This document shows positions 34,953 to 45,644 of a stretch of DNA of 64,000 nt, in pieces. The notes under the pieces are model-generated. The model was not told where the DNA came from. It saw nothing but the letters and a program-made list of their open reading frames with translations, and did not search any database. Positions within the stretch are counted from its first letter, which is position 1. Every line of letters starts with the position of its first letter. The DNA is from Winogradskyella sp. PG-2. Its GTDB lineage: Bacteria; Bacteroidota; Bacteroidia; Flavobacteriales; Flavobacteriaceae. Both the position numbers and the translations under genes were made by a program. The stretch lies in contig NZ_AP014583.1 in NCBI RefSeq assembly GCF_000828715.1, positions 1,114,001 to 1,178,000 on the forward strand, read 5' to 3'.

Positions 34953-35383
34953 TAAGCTTTTAAATCTTCAATTCGTTCTAATTCTATGCCAGCTTTAGCT
35001 AAAAATTGTAATCCTGAATCATCTTTATAGCCTTCATGATAAACGACCCTAATAATCCCAGCTTGATGTATTAATTTGCTACACTCTTTACAAGGAGATA
35101 GTGTAATATACAACGTCGCACCTTTACATGATTGCGTAGAAGAAGCTACTTTTAATATAGCGTTAGCTTCAGCATGCAGCACGTACCATTTTGTATAACC
35201 TTCATCATCTTCACAATAATTCTCAAAACCTGTTGGAGTTCCATTATAACCATCTGAAATTATCATTCGATCCTTAACAATAAGCGCACCTACTTGTTTA
35301 CGCTTGCAGTGAGATAATTTCCCCCATTCTTTTGCAATCCGTAAATAAGCTTTATCGTAACGTAATTGTTTTGTCTTTGGCAT
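34952..35383 (-). CDS. dCMP deaminase family protein
   Basis: A 143-residue zinc deaminase that converts dCMP to dUMP, supplying thymidylate synthesis. The motif HAEANAILKVASS carries the zinc His and catalytic Glu; TLSPCKECSKLIHQAGI carries the two zinc Cys. Near the N-terminus, CKRKQVGALIVKDRMIISDGYNGTP matches the dCMP deaminase group and not TadA or riboflavin deaminases. Cotranscribed with the downstream CtpA-type gene. Confidence 0.92.
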   Translation of the reverse strand: MPKTKQLRYDKAYLRIAKEWGKLSHCKRKQVGALIVKDRMIISDGYNGTPTGFENYCEDDEGYTKWYVLHAEANAILKVASSTQSCKGATLYITLSPCKECSKLIHQAGIIRVVYHEGYKDDSGLQFLAKAGIELERIEDLKA

Positions 35384-35482
35384 TAATACATTTTGTTTAT
35401 CAAAGTATGCTATAAGTAACGAATATAAAAGGTTAGTATTTTATAACCAATTTACTTGTAGTTAAAGTTTTACCAAACTTAA

Positions 35483-36076
35483 TTAAGTATTTAACAATTC
35501 ACTTTGAATTACCATAGGAATAACCAAACCTATAACTATAGCAGACCATACCATAATCCAGTCGCGACGCGAAAACCTAAAAATAGTCTGACATAAGAAA
35601 CTAAGGAATAAAACCACAAATACAATAATAATCTGAGCAATTTCAATACCTAATGCAAATTCGATGAGGAGTTCTATTTTATTTTCTGAGAGTGAGGAAA
35701 GCATTTTAAATTCTCTAGCAAAACCTAGACCGTGAATTAAACCAAAAAATAAAGTGGTAAAAAACAACAATCCTATTTTAGTGCTTCTATCCTTTTTACC
35801 AGCTGTAATCACATTAAAAATAGCCGTGATTAAAATAGTTATTGGAATTAAAAACTCAACCAATTTTCCATTAACACTAACTATGCCATAAGCTGCTAAA
35901 ACCAAAGACAAGGTATGCCCTAAGGTAAACATGGACACTAAGAGTAGAACACGTTTCCAATCTTTAAACACATAAGGCACAGTTAAAACCATTAAGAAAA
36001 GTACATGGTCATAACCGTTAATATCTAATACATGGTTAAGCCCGTATTGCACATTAAACCAAAAATTTTCTAGCAT
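35483..36076 (-). CDS. HupE/UreJ-like membrane protein
   Basis: A 197-residue protein with six or seven hydrophobic helices. HupE/UreJ-2 features: N-terminal GLNHVLDINGYDHVLFLMVL with conserved His and Asp, MFTLGHTLSLVLA, and FGLIHGLGFAREF. These His residues probably bind a metal. Some family members take up nickel or cobalt, but no urease or hydrogenase genes are nearby. It may be relevant that cobalamin-dependent MetH is encoded next door, although divergent. Substrate unknown. Confidence 0.82.
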   Translation of the reverse strand: MLENFWFNVQYGLNHVLDINGYDHVLFLMVLTVPYVFKDWKRVLLLVSMFTLGHTLSLVLAAYGIVSVNGKLVEFLIPITILITAIFNVITAGKKDRSTKIGLLFFTTLFFGLIHGLGFAREFKMLSSLSENKIELLIEFALGIEIAQIIIVFVVLFLSFLCQTIFRFSRRDWIMVWSAIVIGLVIPMVIQSELLNT

Positions 36077-36214
36077 AATTAAATTATTTGGGATGCATCA
36101 AAGTTACAATTAAAAGTAATATCATACTTTTAAATTAACGCTAATAAAACTTGCTTATTCTAATTTTCTTTCGCAATATTGTAACTTCACAATGTTCAAA
36201 TAACGTATTGAAAT

Positions 36215-36334
36215 GTTATCAAGAAAGGTGGAGGGATTAGACCCTTTGAAACCTTAGCAACCCTTAAACTTATTAAGAAGGTGCTAAATTCTACGTAATT
36301 ACCGATTCATTTATCGTGTAATTGAATAGATAAC
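36215..36334 (+). promoter_or_regulatory. SAM-I (S-box) riboswitch
   Basis: Conserved SAM-I core elements are in order: P1 5' strand GTTATC, then AAGAAAGGTGGAGGGA, ACCCTTTGAAACCTTAGCAACC, AAGGTGCTAAATTC, and the closing P1 3' strand GATAAC at 36329-36334. It sits about 105 nt before the methionine gene cluster, which it should repress when SAM is abundant. A weak AATTAC/GTAATT hairpin before CGATTTCTTTTT (about 36342-36370) may be the expression platform. Confidence 0.93.
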
Positions 36335-36439
36335 CAAACGTAATTACTCACTGTAATTCGATTTCTTTTTAACATATTTTATAACGCAAGTCTAATAGAG
36401 ACACATTTGACGTTTAGTTTAAATTGAAATTTAAAACTT

Positions 36440-37447
36440 ATGGGTTTAAGTAGAATAGACGAAGAAATTAAAAAACGAATCCTCGTTTTAGATGGAGCCA
36501 TGGGAACCATGCTTCAACAATACAACTTCTCAGAAGAAGATTTTAGAGGAGAACGTTTTGCAGATTATCCTTCACCATTAAAAGGTAATAATGATTTATT
36601 ATCCTTAACACAACCTAAGGCGATTGCAGAAGTGCACGCTAAATATTTTGAAGCAGGAGCCGATATTGTAGAAACGAATACATTTTCTGGGACAACGATT
36701 GCTATGGCAGACTACGACATGGAAGATTTAGTATATGAACTTAATTTTGAGTCTGCAAAAATAGCTAAACAAGTCGCTGATAAATTCACAAAAGAAAACC
36801 CAAATCAACCAAGATTTGTTGCTGGTAGTATTGGCCCAACTAATAAAACCGCAAGTCTATCTCCTGATGTTAACCGCCCAGAATACAGAGCGATAACTTT
36901 TAATGAATTACGTGTTGCCTATAAGCAACAAGTGGAGGCTTTAATTGATGGTGGAGTTGATGTTCTTTTAGTGGAAACTATTTTTGACACTTTAAATGCT
37001 AAAGCTGCTTTATTTGCAATTGAAGAAGTAAAAGAAGAACGACATATTGATATTCCAATTATGGTTTCTGGAACTATAACAGATGCTTCAGGAAGAACAT
37101 TATCAGGACAAACTGTTGAAGCATTTTTAACTTCAATATCTCATATTCCATTATTAAGTGTTGGTTTTAATTGCGCTCTGGGAGCAGAACAATTAAAACC
37201 CTATTTACAACGCTTATCTAATGAAACTGAGTTTTTTACTTCAGCGCATCCTAATGCAGGTTTGCCAAATGCTTTTGGCGAATACGATGAATCACCAGAG
37301 CAGATGCAAAACTATATTGAGGATTATCTTAAAGATAATCTTATAAACATAATTGGAGGTTGCTGTGGCACAAGTCCCGCTCATATAAATGCCATTGCTG
37401 AAGTTGCTAAGAAATATCAGCCAAGACATAAACTTGCCTTAGTATGA
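36440..37447 (+). CDS. Homocysteine S-methyltransferase (MetH N-terminal module)
   Basis: A 335-residue protein equal to the first module of cobalamin-dependent methionine synthase. It binds homocysteine through zinc held by three cysteines: [12 protein letters not shown] and [12 protein letters not shown]. The start [30 protein letters not shown] is typical. The other MetH modules are encoded separately at 37725. The stop overlaps the next start (ATGA). First gene of the SAM-riboswitch operon. Confidence 0.94.
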   Translation: MGLSRIDEEIKKRILVLDGAMGTMLQQYNFSEEDFRGERFADYPSPLKGNNDLLSLTQPKAIAEVHAKYFEAGADIVETNTFSGTTIAMADYDMEDLVYELNFESAKIAKQVADKFTKENPNQPRFVAGSIGPTNKTASLSPDVNRPEYRAITFNELRVAYKQQVEALIDGGVDVLLVETIFDTLNAKAALFAIEEVKEERHIDIPIMVSGTITDASGRTLSGQTVEAFLTSISHIPLLSVGFNCALGAEQLKPYLQRLSNETEFFTSAHPNAGLPNAFGEYDESPEQMQNYIEDYLKDNLINIIGGCCGTSPAHINAIAEVAKKYQPRHKLALV

Positions 37448-37725
37448 TTTTAGAAGTTGCCATTTTAAATATTAAGAAAGGTCAGTCTCAAGCTTTTGAA
37501 ATAGCCTTTAAAACAGCTGAACATTTCATTTCGGCTATGAAAGGATACCTAAATCATACCTTGAAAAAATGTATGGAAGATGATGATAAATACATTCTTT
37601 CAGTGAATTGGAAAACTTTGGAAGATCACGAAATTGAGTTTAGAACTTCAGATGAATACCAGAAATGGAAAAAACTACTTCATCATTTTTATGAATCATT
37701 TCCAATCGTACAACATTACAAATAA
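37444..37725 (+). CDS. ABM-domain protein between the MetH halves
   Basis: A 93-residue antibiotic-biosynthesis-monooxygenase (dimeric alpha-beta barrel) protein: [71 protein letters not shown]. Such small proteins act as cofactor-independent oxygenases or heme degraders, or are of unknown role. It overlaps both neighbours (ATGA before, TAATG after), so it is locked into the methionine operon. Its role there is unknown. Confidence 0.85.
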   Translation: MILEVAILNIKKGQSQAFEIAFKTAEHFISAMKGYLNHTLKKCMEDDDKYILSVNWKTLEDHEIEFRTSDEYQKWKKLLHHFYESFPIVQHYK

Positions 37726-40403
37726 TGGATAGTGACTGTAAAAAATATTTAACGCTCTCTGGATTAGAACCACTTGTGGTAACACCAGAAAGTAATTTTA
37801 TCAACGTTGGTGAACGAACCAACGTAACTGGGTCTCGTAAATTTCTTCGTCTAATAAAAGAAGAAAAATATAGTGAAGCTCTAGAGGTTGCTAGAAACCA
37901 GGTAGATGGTGGAGCTCAGATTTTAGATGTTAATATGGACGAAGGAATGCTCGATGGTGTTTATGCTATGACAACCTTCTTAAATCTCATTGCTTCAGAA
38001 CCAGATATTTCTAGAATCCCAATAATGATTGACAGTTCTAAATGGGAAATTATAGAAGCTGGTTTACAAGTTGCACAAGGAAAATGTGTTGTTAATTCTA
38101 TAAGCTTAAAAGAAGGTGAAGCTGAATTTAAACGACAGGCCAAACTAGTTAAACGCTATGGAGCAGCAGTCATTGTTATGGCTTTTGATGAAACTGGTCA
38201 AGCTGATAATTACGACAGGCGAATTGAAATTTGTAAACGCTCCTATGATATTTTAGTTAAAGACATCAACTTCCCTCCTCAAGATATTATTTTCGATCCA
38301 AATATTTTTCCCGTTGCAACAGGAATGGAAGAGCATCGCAGAAATGCCCTCGATTTCTTTGAAGCTACAAAATGGATTCGAGAAAATTTACCTCACGCCA
38401 ATGTTTCTGGCGGAGTAAGTAATGTGTCATTTTCATTTAGAGGTAACAATGTGGTTAGAGAAGCTATGCATTCATCTTTCTTATTTCATGCCATTAAAAA
38501 TGGAATGAATATGGGTATCGTTAACCCAACCATGCTCGAAGTTTATGATGAAATTGACAAAGATTTATTAGAACGTGTTGAAGATGTACTATTCGATAGA
38601 CGCGATGATGCTACTGAACGCTTATTAGATTTTGCTGAATCTGTTAAAGGTCAGAAAAAGGAACAGGAAAACACGGTTCAAGAATGGAGAAGTGAGGCTT
38701 TACAGGATAGAATTACACACGCTTTAGTTAAAGGTATTGATGCTTTTATTATTGAAGATGTTGAAGAAGCACGCTTAGCTTCAGACAAACCAATTCATGT
38801 TATTGAGGGGCATTTAATGATTGGGATGAATGTTGTAGGAGATTTATTTGGAAGCGGAAAAATGTTTTTACCACAAGTTGTAAAATCTGCTCGTGTTATG
38901 AAAAAAGCTGTGGCTTATTTACAACCCTTTATTGAAGCCGAAAAAGATGGTAAGCAAGAATTTGCAGGCCGAATTTTAATGGCAACTGTAAAAGGTGACG
39001 TACATGATATTGGCAAGAACATTGTGAGTGTTGTTTTGGGTTGTAATAATTACGAAATCATTGACCTTGGTGTGATGGTTCCACCAGAAAAAATTATTGA
39101 AACAGCAAAAAAAGAAAATGTTGATATTATTGGCCTAAGTGGTCTTATTACTCCGTCATTAGATGAAATGGTTTATGTTTCTAAGGCTCTTGAAAAAGAA
39201 CAATTAGATATTCCACTAATTATTGGAGGAGCAACAACATCGCGTGCGCATTCTGCCGTAAAAATTGCACCAAATTATAGTAATACTGTAGTCCATATTA
39301 ATGATGCATCTAGGGCCGTAACTGTTGTCGGAGATTTACTTAAAAGTGACAGCAAAGTTTATAAAAATCAGATTCGTGAAGAATATGATTTGTTCAGAGA
39401 GCAATTCATAAAACGTGGGAAAAAGAAAGAATATCTTAGCATTGAAAATGCTCGAAAAAATAAGTTTCAAATTGATTGGGAAGCTTCAGAAATTGTAAGA
39501 CCAGAAACTTTAGGGATTCAGATCATAGAAGATTTCGACATCACTAAGCTTGAAGCTTTTATTGATTGGTCTCCATTTTTTAGAAGTTGGGACTTGCATG
39601 GTAAATATCCAGATATTTTGAATGACGAAATTGTCGGTACACAAGCCACAGAATTATTCGCTGATGCGCAACACTTACTAAAACGCATATTTGATGAAAA
39701 GCTTTTAAAAGCTAAAGCCATCTTTGGTTTATTTAATGCTAACACAGTAAATGATGATGATATTGAAATTAAGGATGACTCTGGAAATATATTAGTTGAG
39801 TTTCTAACGCTTAGACAACAATCTAAAAAATCACAAGGTAAACCAAACATAGCCTTAGCTGATTTTATTGCACCTAAAGCATCAGAAATGCAAGATTACA
39901 TGGGTTGTTTTTGCGTATCAACTGGCTTTGGAACTCAAGAATTAGCAGCCCAATTCGAAGCTGATAATGATGATTATAATTCTATAATGATTAAAGCATT
40001 AGCAGACCGATTAGCAGAAGCTTTTGCTGAATATTTACATAAAGAGGTAAGAACAAAACATTGGAATTATGCCAAAGGTGAAAACTTATCAAATCAAGAA
40101 TTAATAAAAGAAAGTTACAAAGGGATTCGTCCTGCTCCTGGTTATCCAGCATGTCCAGATCACTTAGAAAAGAAGACCATTTGGGAGCTATTAAATGTTA
40201 AAGAAAACATTGGAGTTCAGCTTACCGACAGTTTAGCTATGTGGCCAGCTGCCAGTGTAAGTGGTTATTATTTTGGAAATCCTGAAGCTAGATATTTCGG
40301 TTTAGGGAAAATAACACAAGACCAAATTAAAGACTATAGCCAAAGAAGAAACATTTCAATTGAAGAGGCCGAAAAATGGTTAAACCCAAACATCGTACAA
40401 TAA
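37725..40403 (+). CDS. metH: Cobalamin-dependent methionine synthase, C-terminal modules
   Basis: An 892-residue protein with the pterin-binding, B12-binding and reactivation modules of MetH. Pterin-binding: [20 protein letters not shown], then [11 protein letters not shown] and [17 protein letters not shown]12 region: a cap helix bundle, then [28 protein letters not shown] with the cobalt-ligating His in DxHxxG. C-terminal SAM-binding reactivation: [17 protein letters not shown] and [20 protein letters not shown]. Together with the 36440 gene it transfers methyl from methyl-tetrahydrofolate to homocysteine. Split MetH is known in Flavobacteriia. Confidence 0.96.
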   Translation: MDSDCKKYLTLSGLEPLVVTPESNFINVGERTNVTGSRKFLRLIKEEKYSEALEVARNQVDGGAQILDVNMDEGMLDGVYAMTTFLNLIASEPDISRIPIMIDSSKWEIIEAGLQVAQGKCVVNSISLKEGEAEFKRQAKLVKRYGAAVIVMAFDETGQADNYDRRIEICKRSYDILVKDINFPPQDIIFDPNIFPVATGMEEHRRNALDFFEATKWIRENLPHANVSGGVSNVSFSFRGNNVVREAMHSSFLFHAIKNGMNMGIVNPTMLEVYDEIDKDLLERVEDVLFDRRDDATERLLDFAESVKGQKKEQENTVQEWRSEALQDRITHALVKGIDAFIIEDVEEARLASDKPIHVIEGHLMIGMNVVGDLFGSGKMFLPQVVKSARVMKKAVAYLQPFIEAEKDGKQEFAGRILMATVKGDVHDIGKNIVSVVLGCNNYEIIDLGVMVPPEKIIETAKKENVDIIGLSGLITPSLDEMVYVSKALEKEQLDIPLIIGGATTSRAHSAVKIAPNYSNTVVHINDASRAVTVVGDLLKSDSKVYKNQIREEYDLFREQFIKRGKKKEYLSIENARKNKFQIDWEASEIVRPETLGIQIIEDFDITKLEAFIDWSPFFRSWDLHGKYPDILNDEIVGTQATELFADAQHLLKRIFDEKLLKAKAIFGLFNANTVNDDDIEIKDDSGNILVEFLTLRQQSKKSQGKPNIALADFIAPKASEMQDYMGCFCVSTGFGTQELAAQFEADNDDYNSIMIKALADRLAEAFAEYLHKEVRTKHWNYAKGENLSNQELIKESYKGIRPAPGYPACPDHLEKKTIWELLNVKENIGVQLTDSLAMWPAASVSGYYFGNPEARYFGLGKITQDQIKDYSQRRNISIEEAEKWLNPNIVQ

Positions 40404-40405
40404 AC

Positions 40406-41359
40406 ATGAAAGTTACAGAACATATAAAAAGAGCAAATGGGAAAACATTATTTTCCTTTGAAATTATACCACCTAAAAAAGGAAATAGTATTCAACAGTT
40501 ATATAATAACATTGATCCATTAATGGAATTTAATCCCCCTTTTATTGATGTTACTACATCACGAGAAGAGTATATCTATATCGAAAAAGATGGTCTTTTG
40601 GATCAAAAAATTACGCGCATGCGCCCAGGAACTGTAGGAATATGTGCTGCCATAAAACATAAATATGATGTCGATACAGTACCACATGTATTGTGTGGTG
40701 GATTCACTAAAGAAGAAACTGAATATCTGTTAGTAGATTGCCATTATTTAGGAATTGACAACGTTATGGCACTTCGTGGTGATGCAATGAAACATCAAAA
40801 ATACTTTGAGGCAAGTAATGGAGGTCATCAATATGCAAAAGACTTGGTAGGTCAAATTCAGAACCTCAACAAAGGTCAATATTTACATGATGTCATAGAA
40901 GTTGATGATAGAGCAGATTTCTGCATTGGAGTTGCTGGTTATCCTGAAAAACATATTGAAGCACCATCTTTAAAAACCGATTTAAAACGACTTAAAGAGA
41001 AGGTAGATAAAGGTGCCGATTATGTTGTTACTCAAATGTTTTTTGACAATGAAAAGTACTTTAAATTTGTTAAAGCTGCAAAAGAGGAGGGAATAAATGT
41101 ACCTATAATACCAGGTATTAAACCAATTGCAGTAAAACGCCATTTACAACTACTGCCACAAGTATTTAAAATTGATTTACCTGAAGAATTAATAGAAGCA
41201 GTCGATAACTGTAAGACCAATCAACAGGTTAGACAAGTTGGAGTCGAATGGGCTATAGCTCAATCTAAAGAATTGCAAAAAGCTGGTGTACCTGTTTTGC
41301 ATTATTACTCAATGGGAAAAAGTGATAATGTAAAGGCAATTGCTAGTGCTTTGTTTTAG
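40406..41359 (+). CDS. metF: Methylenetetrahydrofolate reductase
   Basis: FAD-dependent reduction of 5,10-methylene-THF to 5-methyl-THF, the methyl donor for MetH. I use the ATG at 40406, 2 nt after the metH stop, which gives MKVTEHIKRANGKTLFSFEIIPPKKG; 317 residues is a normal length. Family marks: FSFEIIPPK with catalytic Glu, GIDNVMALRGD, IGVAGYPEKHIEAP, GADYVVTQMFFDNEKYFKF and IIPGIKPI. Last gene of the riboswitch-controlled operon. Confidence 0.96.
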   Translation: MKVTEHIKRANGKTLFSFEIIPPKKGNSIQQLYNNIDPLMEFNPPFIDVTTSREEYIYIEKDGLLDQKITRMRPGTVGICAAIKHKYDVDTVPHVLCGGFTKEETEYLLVDCHYLGIDNVMALRGDAMKHQKYFEASNGGHQYAKDLVGQIQNLNKGQYLHDVIEVDDRADFCIGVAGYPEKHIEAPSLKTDLKRLKEKVDKGADYVVTQMFFDNEKYFKFVKAAKEEGINVPIIPGIKPIAVKRHLQLLPQVFKIDLPEELIEAVDNCKTNQQVRQVGVEWAIAQSKELQKAGVPVLHYYSMGKSDNVKAIASALF

Positions 41360-41378
41360 ATTTGAAAAACAACTAATA

Positions 41379-42764
41379 CTAAGGCTTTGGAACTAATATT
41401 GATCTATTAATCCAACATCCTATTTTTATGGTCTTTCCAGCCAAATCGCGGAGAAATATTTCTTCTTTAGTAGGTGCTTTTGATTCATAACTTGCAACAT
41501 ATTGATTAACGAATTTGTGCAAAGTTGGGTCAATTTTAGAAGCTTTTTTAACTTCTTCTGATGCTAACCAGAAGACGGCTCTTTGATAAACATTGTCTTT
41601 CCCACAATTCTTGGCGCTTTTGCCATACATTTCTGCAATTAGTATATGAGGCTTTCCATTAGATGGATTTAATTTTACAGCGTCTAGTAATAATCTTCTC
41701 GATTTACTGTACTGATTTTTATTCTTTAATATAACACCAATCCTAAAAGCTAATTTTGATTTTTTATAAGGACTTGCATCAAATAATAAATATGCTTCTT
41801 CTAAATATTGATATGCCTCTTTATCCTTTCCTCTAGCGAGCAACATTGTTGCTACAAAAATTTTTGTATCATATGATGGTGCAACCTTGTCGTACCTTTT
41901 TACAAGTTTTTCATAAAGAGGGTCATCAGTACATTGTTTATGATACATTCTGGTTACCGATCGTTTTAACCAAATAGAATCATTTTGATAGGTTTCAAAA
42001 TCTTTGCTATAGAGAGGAATTAAGTTATCACAAATCGCTCTGATATCTACTTTGGTATTAATATTCTCTTGAATGAGTGCATAATTTTTGAGATAACTTT
42101 CATAAACAGATTTGTTCTTATTTTCCTTTTGGGTGAGTACTTCATCTCTTTCCAGTTTTTCTAACAGTGGGTTTAATTTTTCTGAATAGATCTGTACTTC
42201 ATCCTGTGTTTTTTCGGTAATATCATCATAACCATTGAATAATTCTGCATCTGTTTTTTTACCCTCATCAAACAAATATACCATTAAGGAAAAGTAAGAG
42301 TACAAACTTTTAGGATGTGTAAAAGTTTTAGCATCCTCTTTAAAAGCATCATCATAGCAATTATATAATTCCTCTTTACTTTTTCCAAAAAGTTCTTTGT
42401 TATCATATTGAAGCTGACAAGCCTTTGCAGCATATTCCCCATTTGGTGTTCTTTTGGAAAAATATTGGTTACGTGCTTTCCATAAATCTATCAAACCTTT
42501 AAGATGACCTAATTTTTCATCCCCTTTAGTGTTTTTGATTTTATGTTTTAGTATTTTTTCACCATCACTATATATGGCGATGTTAAGTTCAGGGCAGTTT
42601 GTTTTTACAAATAACCAATCTGCATATGCAGTGTCATATTTTTTTGCTTTAACAGGTTCGTGAAATAACGATAGTTTAGTTTTACATTCTATGTCTTCTT
42701 GTGCATTTATTAGGTTTACACCTATTATCAAAAAGATGAAAAGGAGAATTAATTGTCTTACCAT
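41379..42764 (-). CDS. Exported TPR-containing protein (461 aa)
   Basis: Signal peptide MVRQLILLFIFLIIGVNLINAQ, followed by helical TPR-like repeats throughout; clearest at RYDKVAPSYDTKIFVATMLLARGKDKEAYQYLEEAYLLFD and SKLAFRIGVILKNKNQYSKSRRLLLDAVKLNPSNGKPHILIAEMYG. Proteins like this are frequent in Bacteroidota and probably periplasmic or outer-membrane-associated scaffolds. Convergent with metF, stop codons 20 nt apart. No enzymatic motif seen. Confidence 0.78.
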   Translation of the reverse strand: MVRQLILLFIFLIIGVNLINAQEDIECKTKLSLFHEPVKAKKYDTAYADWLFVKTNCPELNIAIYSDGEKILKHKIKNTKGDEKLGHLKGLIDLWKARNQYFSKRTPNGEYAAKACQLQYDNKELFGKSKEELYNCYDDAFKEDAKTFTHPKSLYSYFSLMVYLFDEGKKTDAELFNGYDDITEKTQDEVQIYSEKLNPLLEKLERDEVLTQKENKNKSVYESYLKNYALIQENINTKVDIRAICDNLIPLYSKDFETYQNDSIWLKRSVTRMYHKQCTDDPLYEKLVKRYDKVAPSYDTKIFVATMLLARGKDKEAYQYLEEAYLLFDASPYKKSKLAFRIGVILKNKNQYSKSRRLLLDAVKLNPSNGKPHILIAEMYGKSAKNCGKDNVYQRAVFWLASEEVKKASKIDPTLHKFVNQYVASYESKAPTKEEIFLRDLAGKTIKIGCWINRSILVPKP

Positions 42765-42944
42765 GATAAATTGATGTTTAGTTAGTTATGGATAGTAAAG
42801 CCACAAAAAACATACCATTAGTTATAAAATCATACTTTAACTAAATCTATTCTTACATTAAAACTGAATTCTAAACACAAAAAAGCTTAATCTTTAATTC
42901 CTTATAATTTTCATTTCGATTTACTACAAAAACATATTATAGAC

Positions 42945-43823
42945 ATGGCAAAATATTTATACTTTTACGATATGAATATAGAAGCAAATCATTTATTACA
43001 TATATTAAAAAGTAATAGTAGTGATGAAAATGTATTGTGGCTCAACTCAAAAATTGATTTTATTAATTCTGAGTTATCTACAAAAGATTTATACGTTACT
43101 TATAGCTTAATTGGAACTAAATTTAAAAACACTGGTGATTTAAAAATAGATTTAAATCACCAAGAGTTAAGCTCATATTTAAAACTTCAAAATGCCTCCA
43201 TTACTGAAATTGCACGTATCTATTTATTAAAGAGTGTACTCGTATTTAATTCCACCTTTTTTAAGGACAAAGTCTCTAATATTATACAATTGGCAGATAC
43301 TAGTGAATTAGAAACATTCTTAAAATTCTTAATACTCTTACCAAATCCTGAAGATTATAAGTATGTTGCTGTAGAAGCTTTGCGTACTAATATAGCATCA
43401 GTTTTTAATGCTATCTCTGCGCATAACCCTTATCCTGCTTTATATTTTAATCCGCAACAATGGAATCAGATGTTTTTAAAAGCCGCTTTCATAGAAAGTG
43501 ATTTAACAACCTTTAATAACATAGATGGAAGAGCAAATAAAGACCTTGCTCGTATTATATCAGATTATGCACACGAACGTTGGGCAGCTGGCAGAACAAT
43601 CGATCCTTATTTTTGGAGACCTGTATCAAATTTCATTGAAGGTCCTATTGTAGATGATCTACAAAGGTTATTCACAAGTGATAATATCACAGAAAACAAA
43701 GTAGCCGCAATTTGTTGCTTTAATTCTAGTAACTCAAATGCAAAACAAATGTTAGAAAATTATCCTACCTATATTGAGCAATTGAAAGAAAAAAAATTAA
43801 CTTGGGGCACACTAAAAGATTAA
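42945..43823 (+). CDS. eboA: EboA
   Basis: First gene of a complete ebo cluster. The 292-residue soluble protein is all-helical by appearance, with the conserved C-terminal segment DYAHERWAAGRTIDPYFWRPVSNF. EboA has no known activity. The start is ATG 42945; an alternative ATG at 42972 (MNIEANHLLHIL) is equally plausible because it begins the conserved part. Its stop overlaps the eboB ATG (TAATG). The ebo genes move between bacteria and also into eustigmatophyte plastids; in cyanobacteria they are linked to export of a scytonemin precursor. Confidence 0.85.
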   Translation: MAKYLYFYDMNIEANHLLHILKSNSSDENVLWLNSKIDFINSELSTKDLYVTYSLIGTKFKNTGDLKIDLNHQELSSYLKLQNASITEIARIYLLKSVLVFNSTFFKDKVSNIIQLADTSELETFLKFLILLPNPEDYKYVAVEALRTNIASVFNAISAHNPYPALYFNPQQWNQMFLKAAFIESDLTTFNNIDGRANKDLARIISDYAHERWAAGRTIDPYFWRPVSNFIEGPIVDDLQRLFTSDNITENKVAAICCFNSSNSNAKQMLENYPTYIEQLKEKKLTWGTLKD

Positions 43824-44737
43824 TGAAAATGAATGAAAAAATGATGTTTATAGATCCTCATGTACACATGACCTCTAGAACTACAGATGATTATGAAGCA
43901 ATGGCCGAAGCCGGAGTAGTTGCTCTTATAGAACCTTCATTTTGGTTGGGGCAACCGAGAACTCAAGTTGGTTCTTTTCAAGATTACTTTAGTAGTCTAG
44001 TTGGCTGGGAACCTTTTAGAGCCAGTCAGTTTGGTATTAAACATTATTGCACAATTGGATTAAACTCTAAAGAAGCAAATAACGAAGCTTTAGCAGAACA
44101 AGTTGTAGAATTATTGCCATTATATCTACATAAAGAAAATGTAGTTGCAATTGGTGAGATTGGTTATGATGACCAAACTCCAGCAGAGGATAAATATTTT
44201 AGAATGCAGTTAGATTTGGCTAAAGAACTCGATATGACTGTACAAGTGCATACTCCACATAGAGATAAAAAAGCAGGAACTATTAAAAGTATGGAGGTTT
44301 GTTTGGAGCATGGTTTAGATCCTTCAAACGTAATCATAGATCATAACAATGAAGAAACTGTAAAAGAAGTTTTAGATAGAGGCTTTATTGCAGCATTCAC
44401 TATTTATCCTAAAACAAAAATGGGTAATGAACGTATGGTAGAAGTTGTGAGAACTTATGGAAGTACCAACATTATTATTGATAGCTCAGCAGATTGGGGC
44501 GTAAGTGACCCATTAGCTGTTCCTAAAACTGCAGGACTTATGTTGCGAAGTGGTATTAATAAAGAAGATGTTGTAAAGACCTGCTACCAAAATGCCTTAG
44601 ATGCTTTTAGCAAAAATGGTAAAATGCAAGAATCGCATTGGTTGGGTGCAAAAGGCATTGACCAATCTCAGCTATTTAATGACAATAGTGTATTACGAGG
44701 ACAAACACCTAAAATTGATAACGATAAAATAGTTTAA
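43823..44737 (+). CDS. eboB: EboB, TatD-like metal-dependent hydrolase
   Basis: A 304-residue amidohydrolase-fold protein. The ATG at 43823 overlaps the eboA stop and is preferred to the upstream TTG. Metal ligands are visible: MFIDPHVHMTSRT (HxH), AIGEIGYDD (Glu), VQVHTPHRDKK (His) and VIIDHNNEETV (His), with a final Asp in IIIDSSADWG. TatD proteins are 3'-5' nucleases or other hydrolases, but in the ebo context the substrate is probably a small metabolite. Confidence 0.88.
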   Translation: MKMNEKMMFIDPHVHMTSRTTDDYEAMAEAGVVALIEPSFWLGQPRTQVGSFQDYFSSLVGWEPFRASQFGIKHYCTIGLNSKEANNEALAEQVVELLPLYLHKENVVAIGEIGYDDQTPAEDKYFRMQLDLAKELDMTVQVHTPHRDKKAGTIKSMEVCLEHGLDPSNVIIDHNNEETVKEVLDRGFIAAFTIYPKTKMGNERMVEVVRTYGSTNIIIDSSADWGVSDPLAVPKTAGLMLRSGINKEDVVKTCYQNALDAFSKNGKMQESHWLGAKGIDQSQLFNDNSVLRGQTPKIDNDKIV

Positions 44738-44738
44738 A

Positions 44739-45632
44739 TTGAAGAGTGTTATAAAAGGCTATCTAAGTTTAATGCGTCCTGCAAATCTACCTACTGCTGC
44801 TGCTGATATTTTTGCTGGTGCTTCAATAGCAGGTATCTTTTCTGAACTCTCAAGTTTTAGCGCTCCTTTTACTCTAAATCTATTTTTTATAGTATTGGCT
44901 TCAGTTTTTTTATATGCTGGTGGAGTTGTTCTTAATGATGTATTTGATATTAAGATTGATGCCATAGAACGGCCAGAACGTGCTATACCTAGTGGCTTAA
45001 TTACGTTGAAAAATGCAGCAATTTTCGGAAGCCTTTTGCTTCTTATGGGTATTATACTTGCTTTTTTTGTAAATACCTTAGCTGGTTGTATATCCACAAT
45101 TTTAGCAGGTTTTATTGTTACTTACGATTATTATTCGAAGCATAAATTAATACTAGGCCCTTTAAATATGGGCTTATGCAGAGGTTTAAATTTATTACTG
45201 GGTATAAGCATACTTGGTAATATTCAGCATATTGAATTTACAATTGTTCCAATAGTTTATATAGCAGCGATTACATTGATTAGCAAAGGAGAAGTCCATG
45301 GTAATAATAAGAATCATATCATTTTTGCTGGAGTATTATACGCTCTAGTCATTGGTCTCATTTCACTATTTATTATTCTCAAGACTGACAACATTTTACA
45401 AACACTTCCTTTTTTAGCCTTATTAGCTTTTTTAATATATAAATCATTGCTCAAAGCTTATAAAGAGAATTCACCTCTACACATTAAAAAAGCTGTTATT
45501 GCTGGCGTTTTATCCCTTATTGTTTTAGATGCTGCAATAGCTGTTGGATTTTCACAAATCTTTGTAGGTATTTTAATTATCTTGTTACTACCTTTATCCT
45601 TTATTTTATCCCGCCTTTTTGCGGTAACATAA
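44739..45632 (+). CDS. eboC: EboC, UbiA-family prenyltransferase
   Basis: A 297-residue membrane protein with eight or nine helices and the UbiA motif NDVFDIKIDAIERPERAIPSG (NDxxDxxxD, Mg-diphosphate binding) plus the second YDYYSKHKLILG region. It would transfer a prenyl group to a soluble acceptor in the inner membrane. Start is TTG, one base after the eboB stop; no ATG gives the conserved SLMRPANLPTAAADIFAG segment. Confidence 0.9.
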   Translation: MKSVIKGYLSLMRPANLPTAAADIFAGASIAGIFSELSSFSAPFTLNLFFIVLASVFLYAGGVVLNDVFDIKIDAIERPERAIPSGLITLKNAAIFGSLLLLMGIILAFFVNTLAGCISTILAGFIVTYDYYSKHKLILGPLNMGLCRGLNLLLGISILGNIQHIEFTIVPIVYIAAITLISKGEVHGNNKNHIIFAGVLYALVIGLISLFIILKTDNILQTLPFLALLAFLIYKSLLKAYKENSPLHIKKAVIAGVLSLIVLDAAIAVGFSQIFVGILIILLLPLSFILSRLFAVT

Positions 45633-45644
45633 AATACATTTGTA

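Noticed and set aside
36342..36370. Strong intrinsic terminator as riboswitch expression platform
   Set aside because: Only a 6-bp stem and an interrupted T tract are visible; control may instead act on translation.
43823..44737. TatD-like gene as a general DNase
   Set aside because: Position and overlap within ebo favour a metabolite hydrolase; nuclease function cannot be inferred from fold alone.
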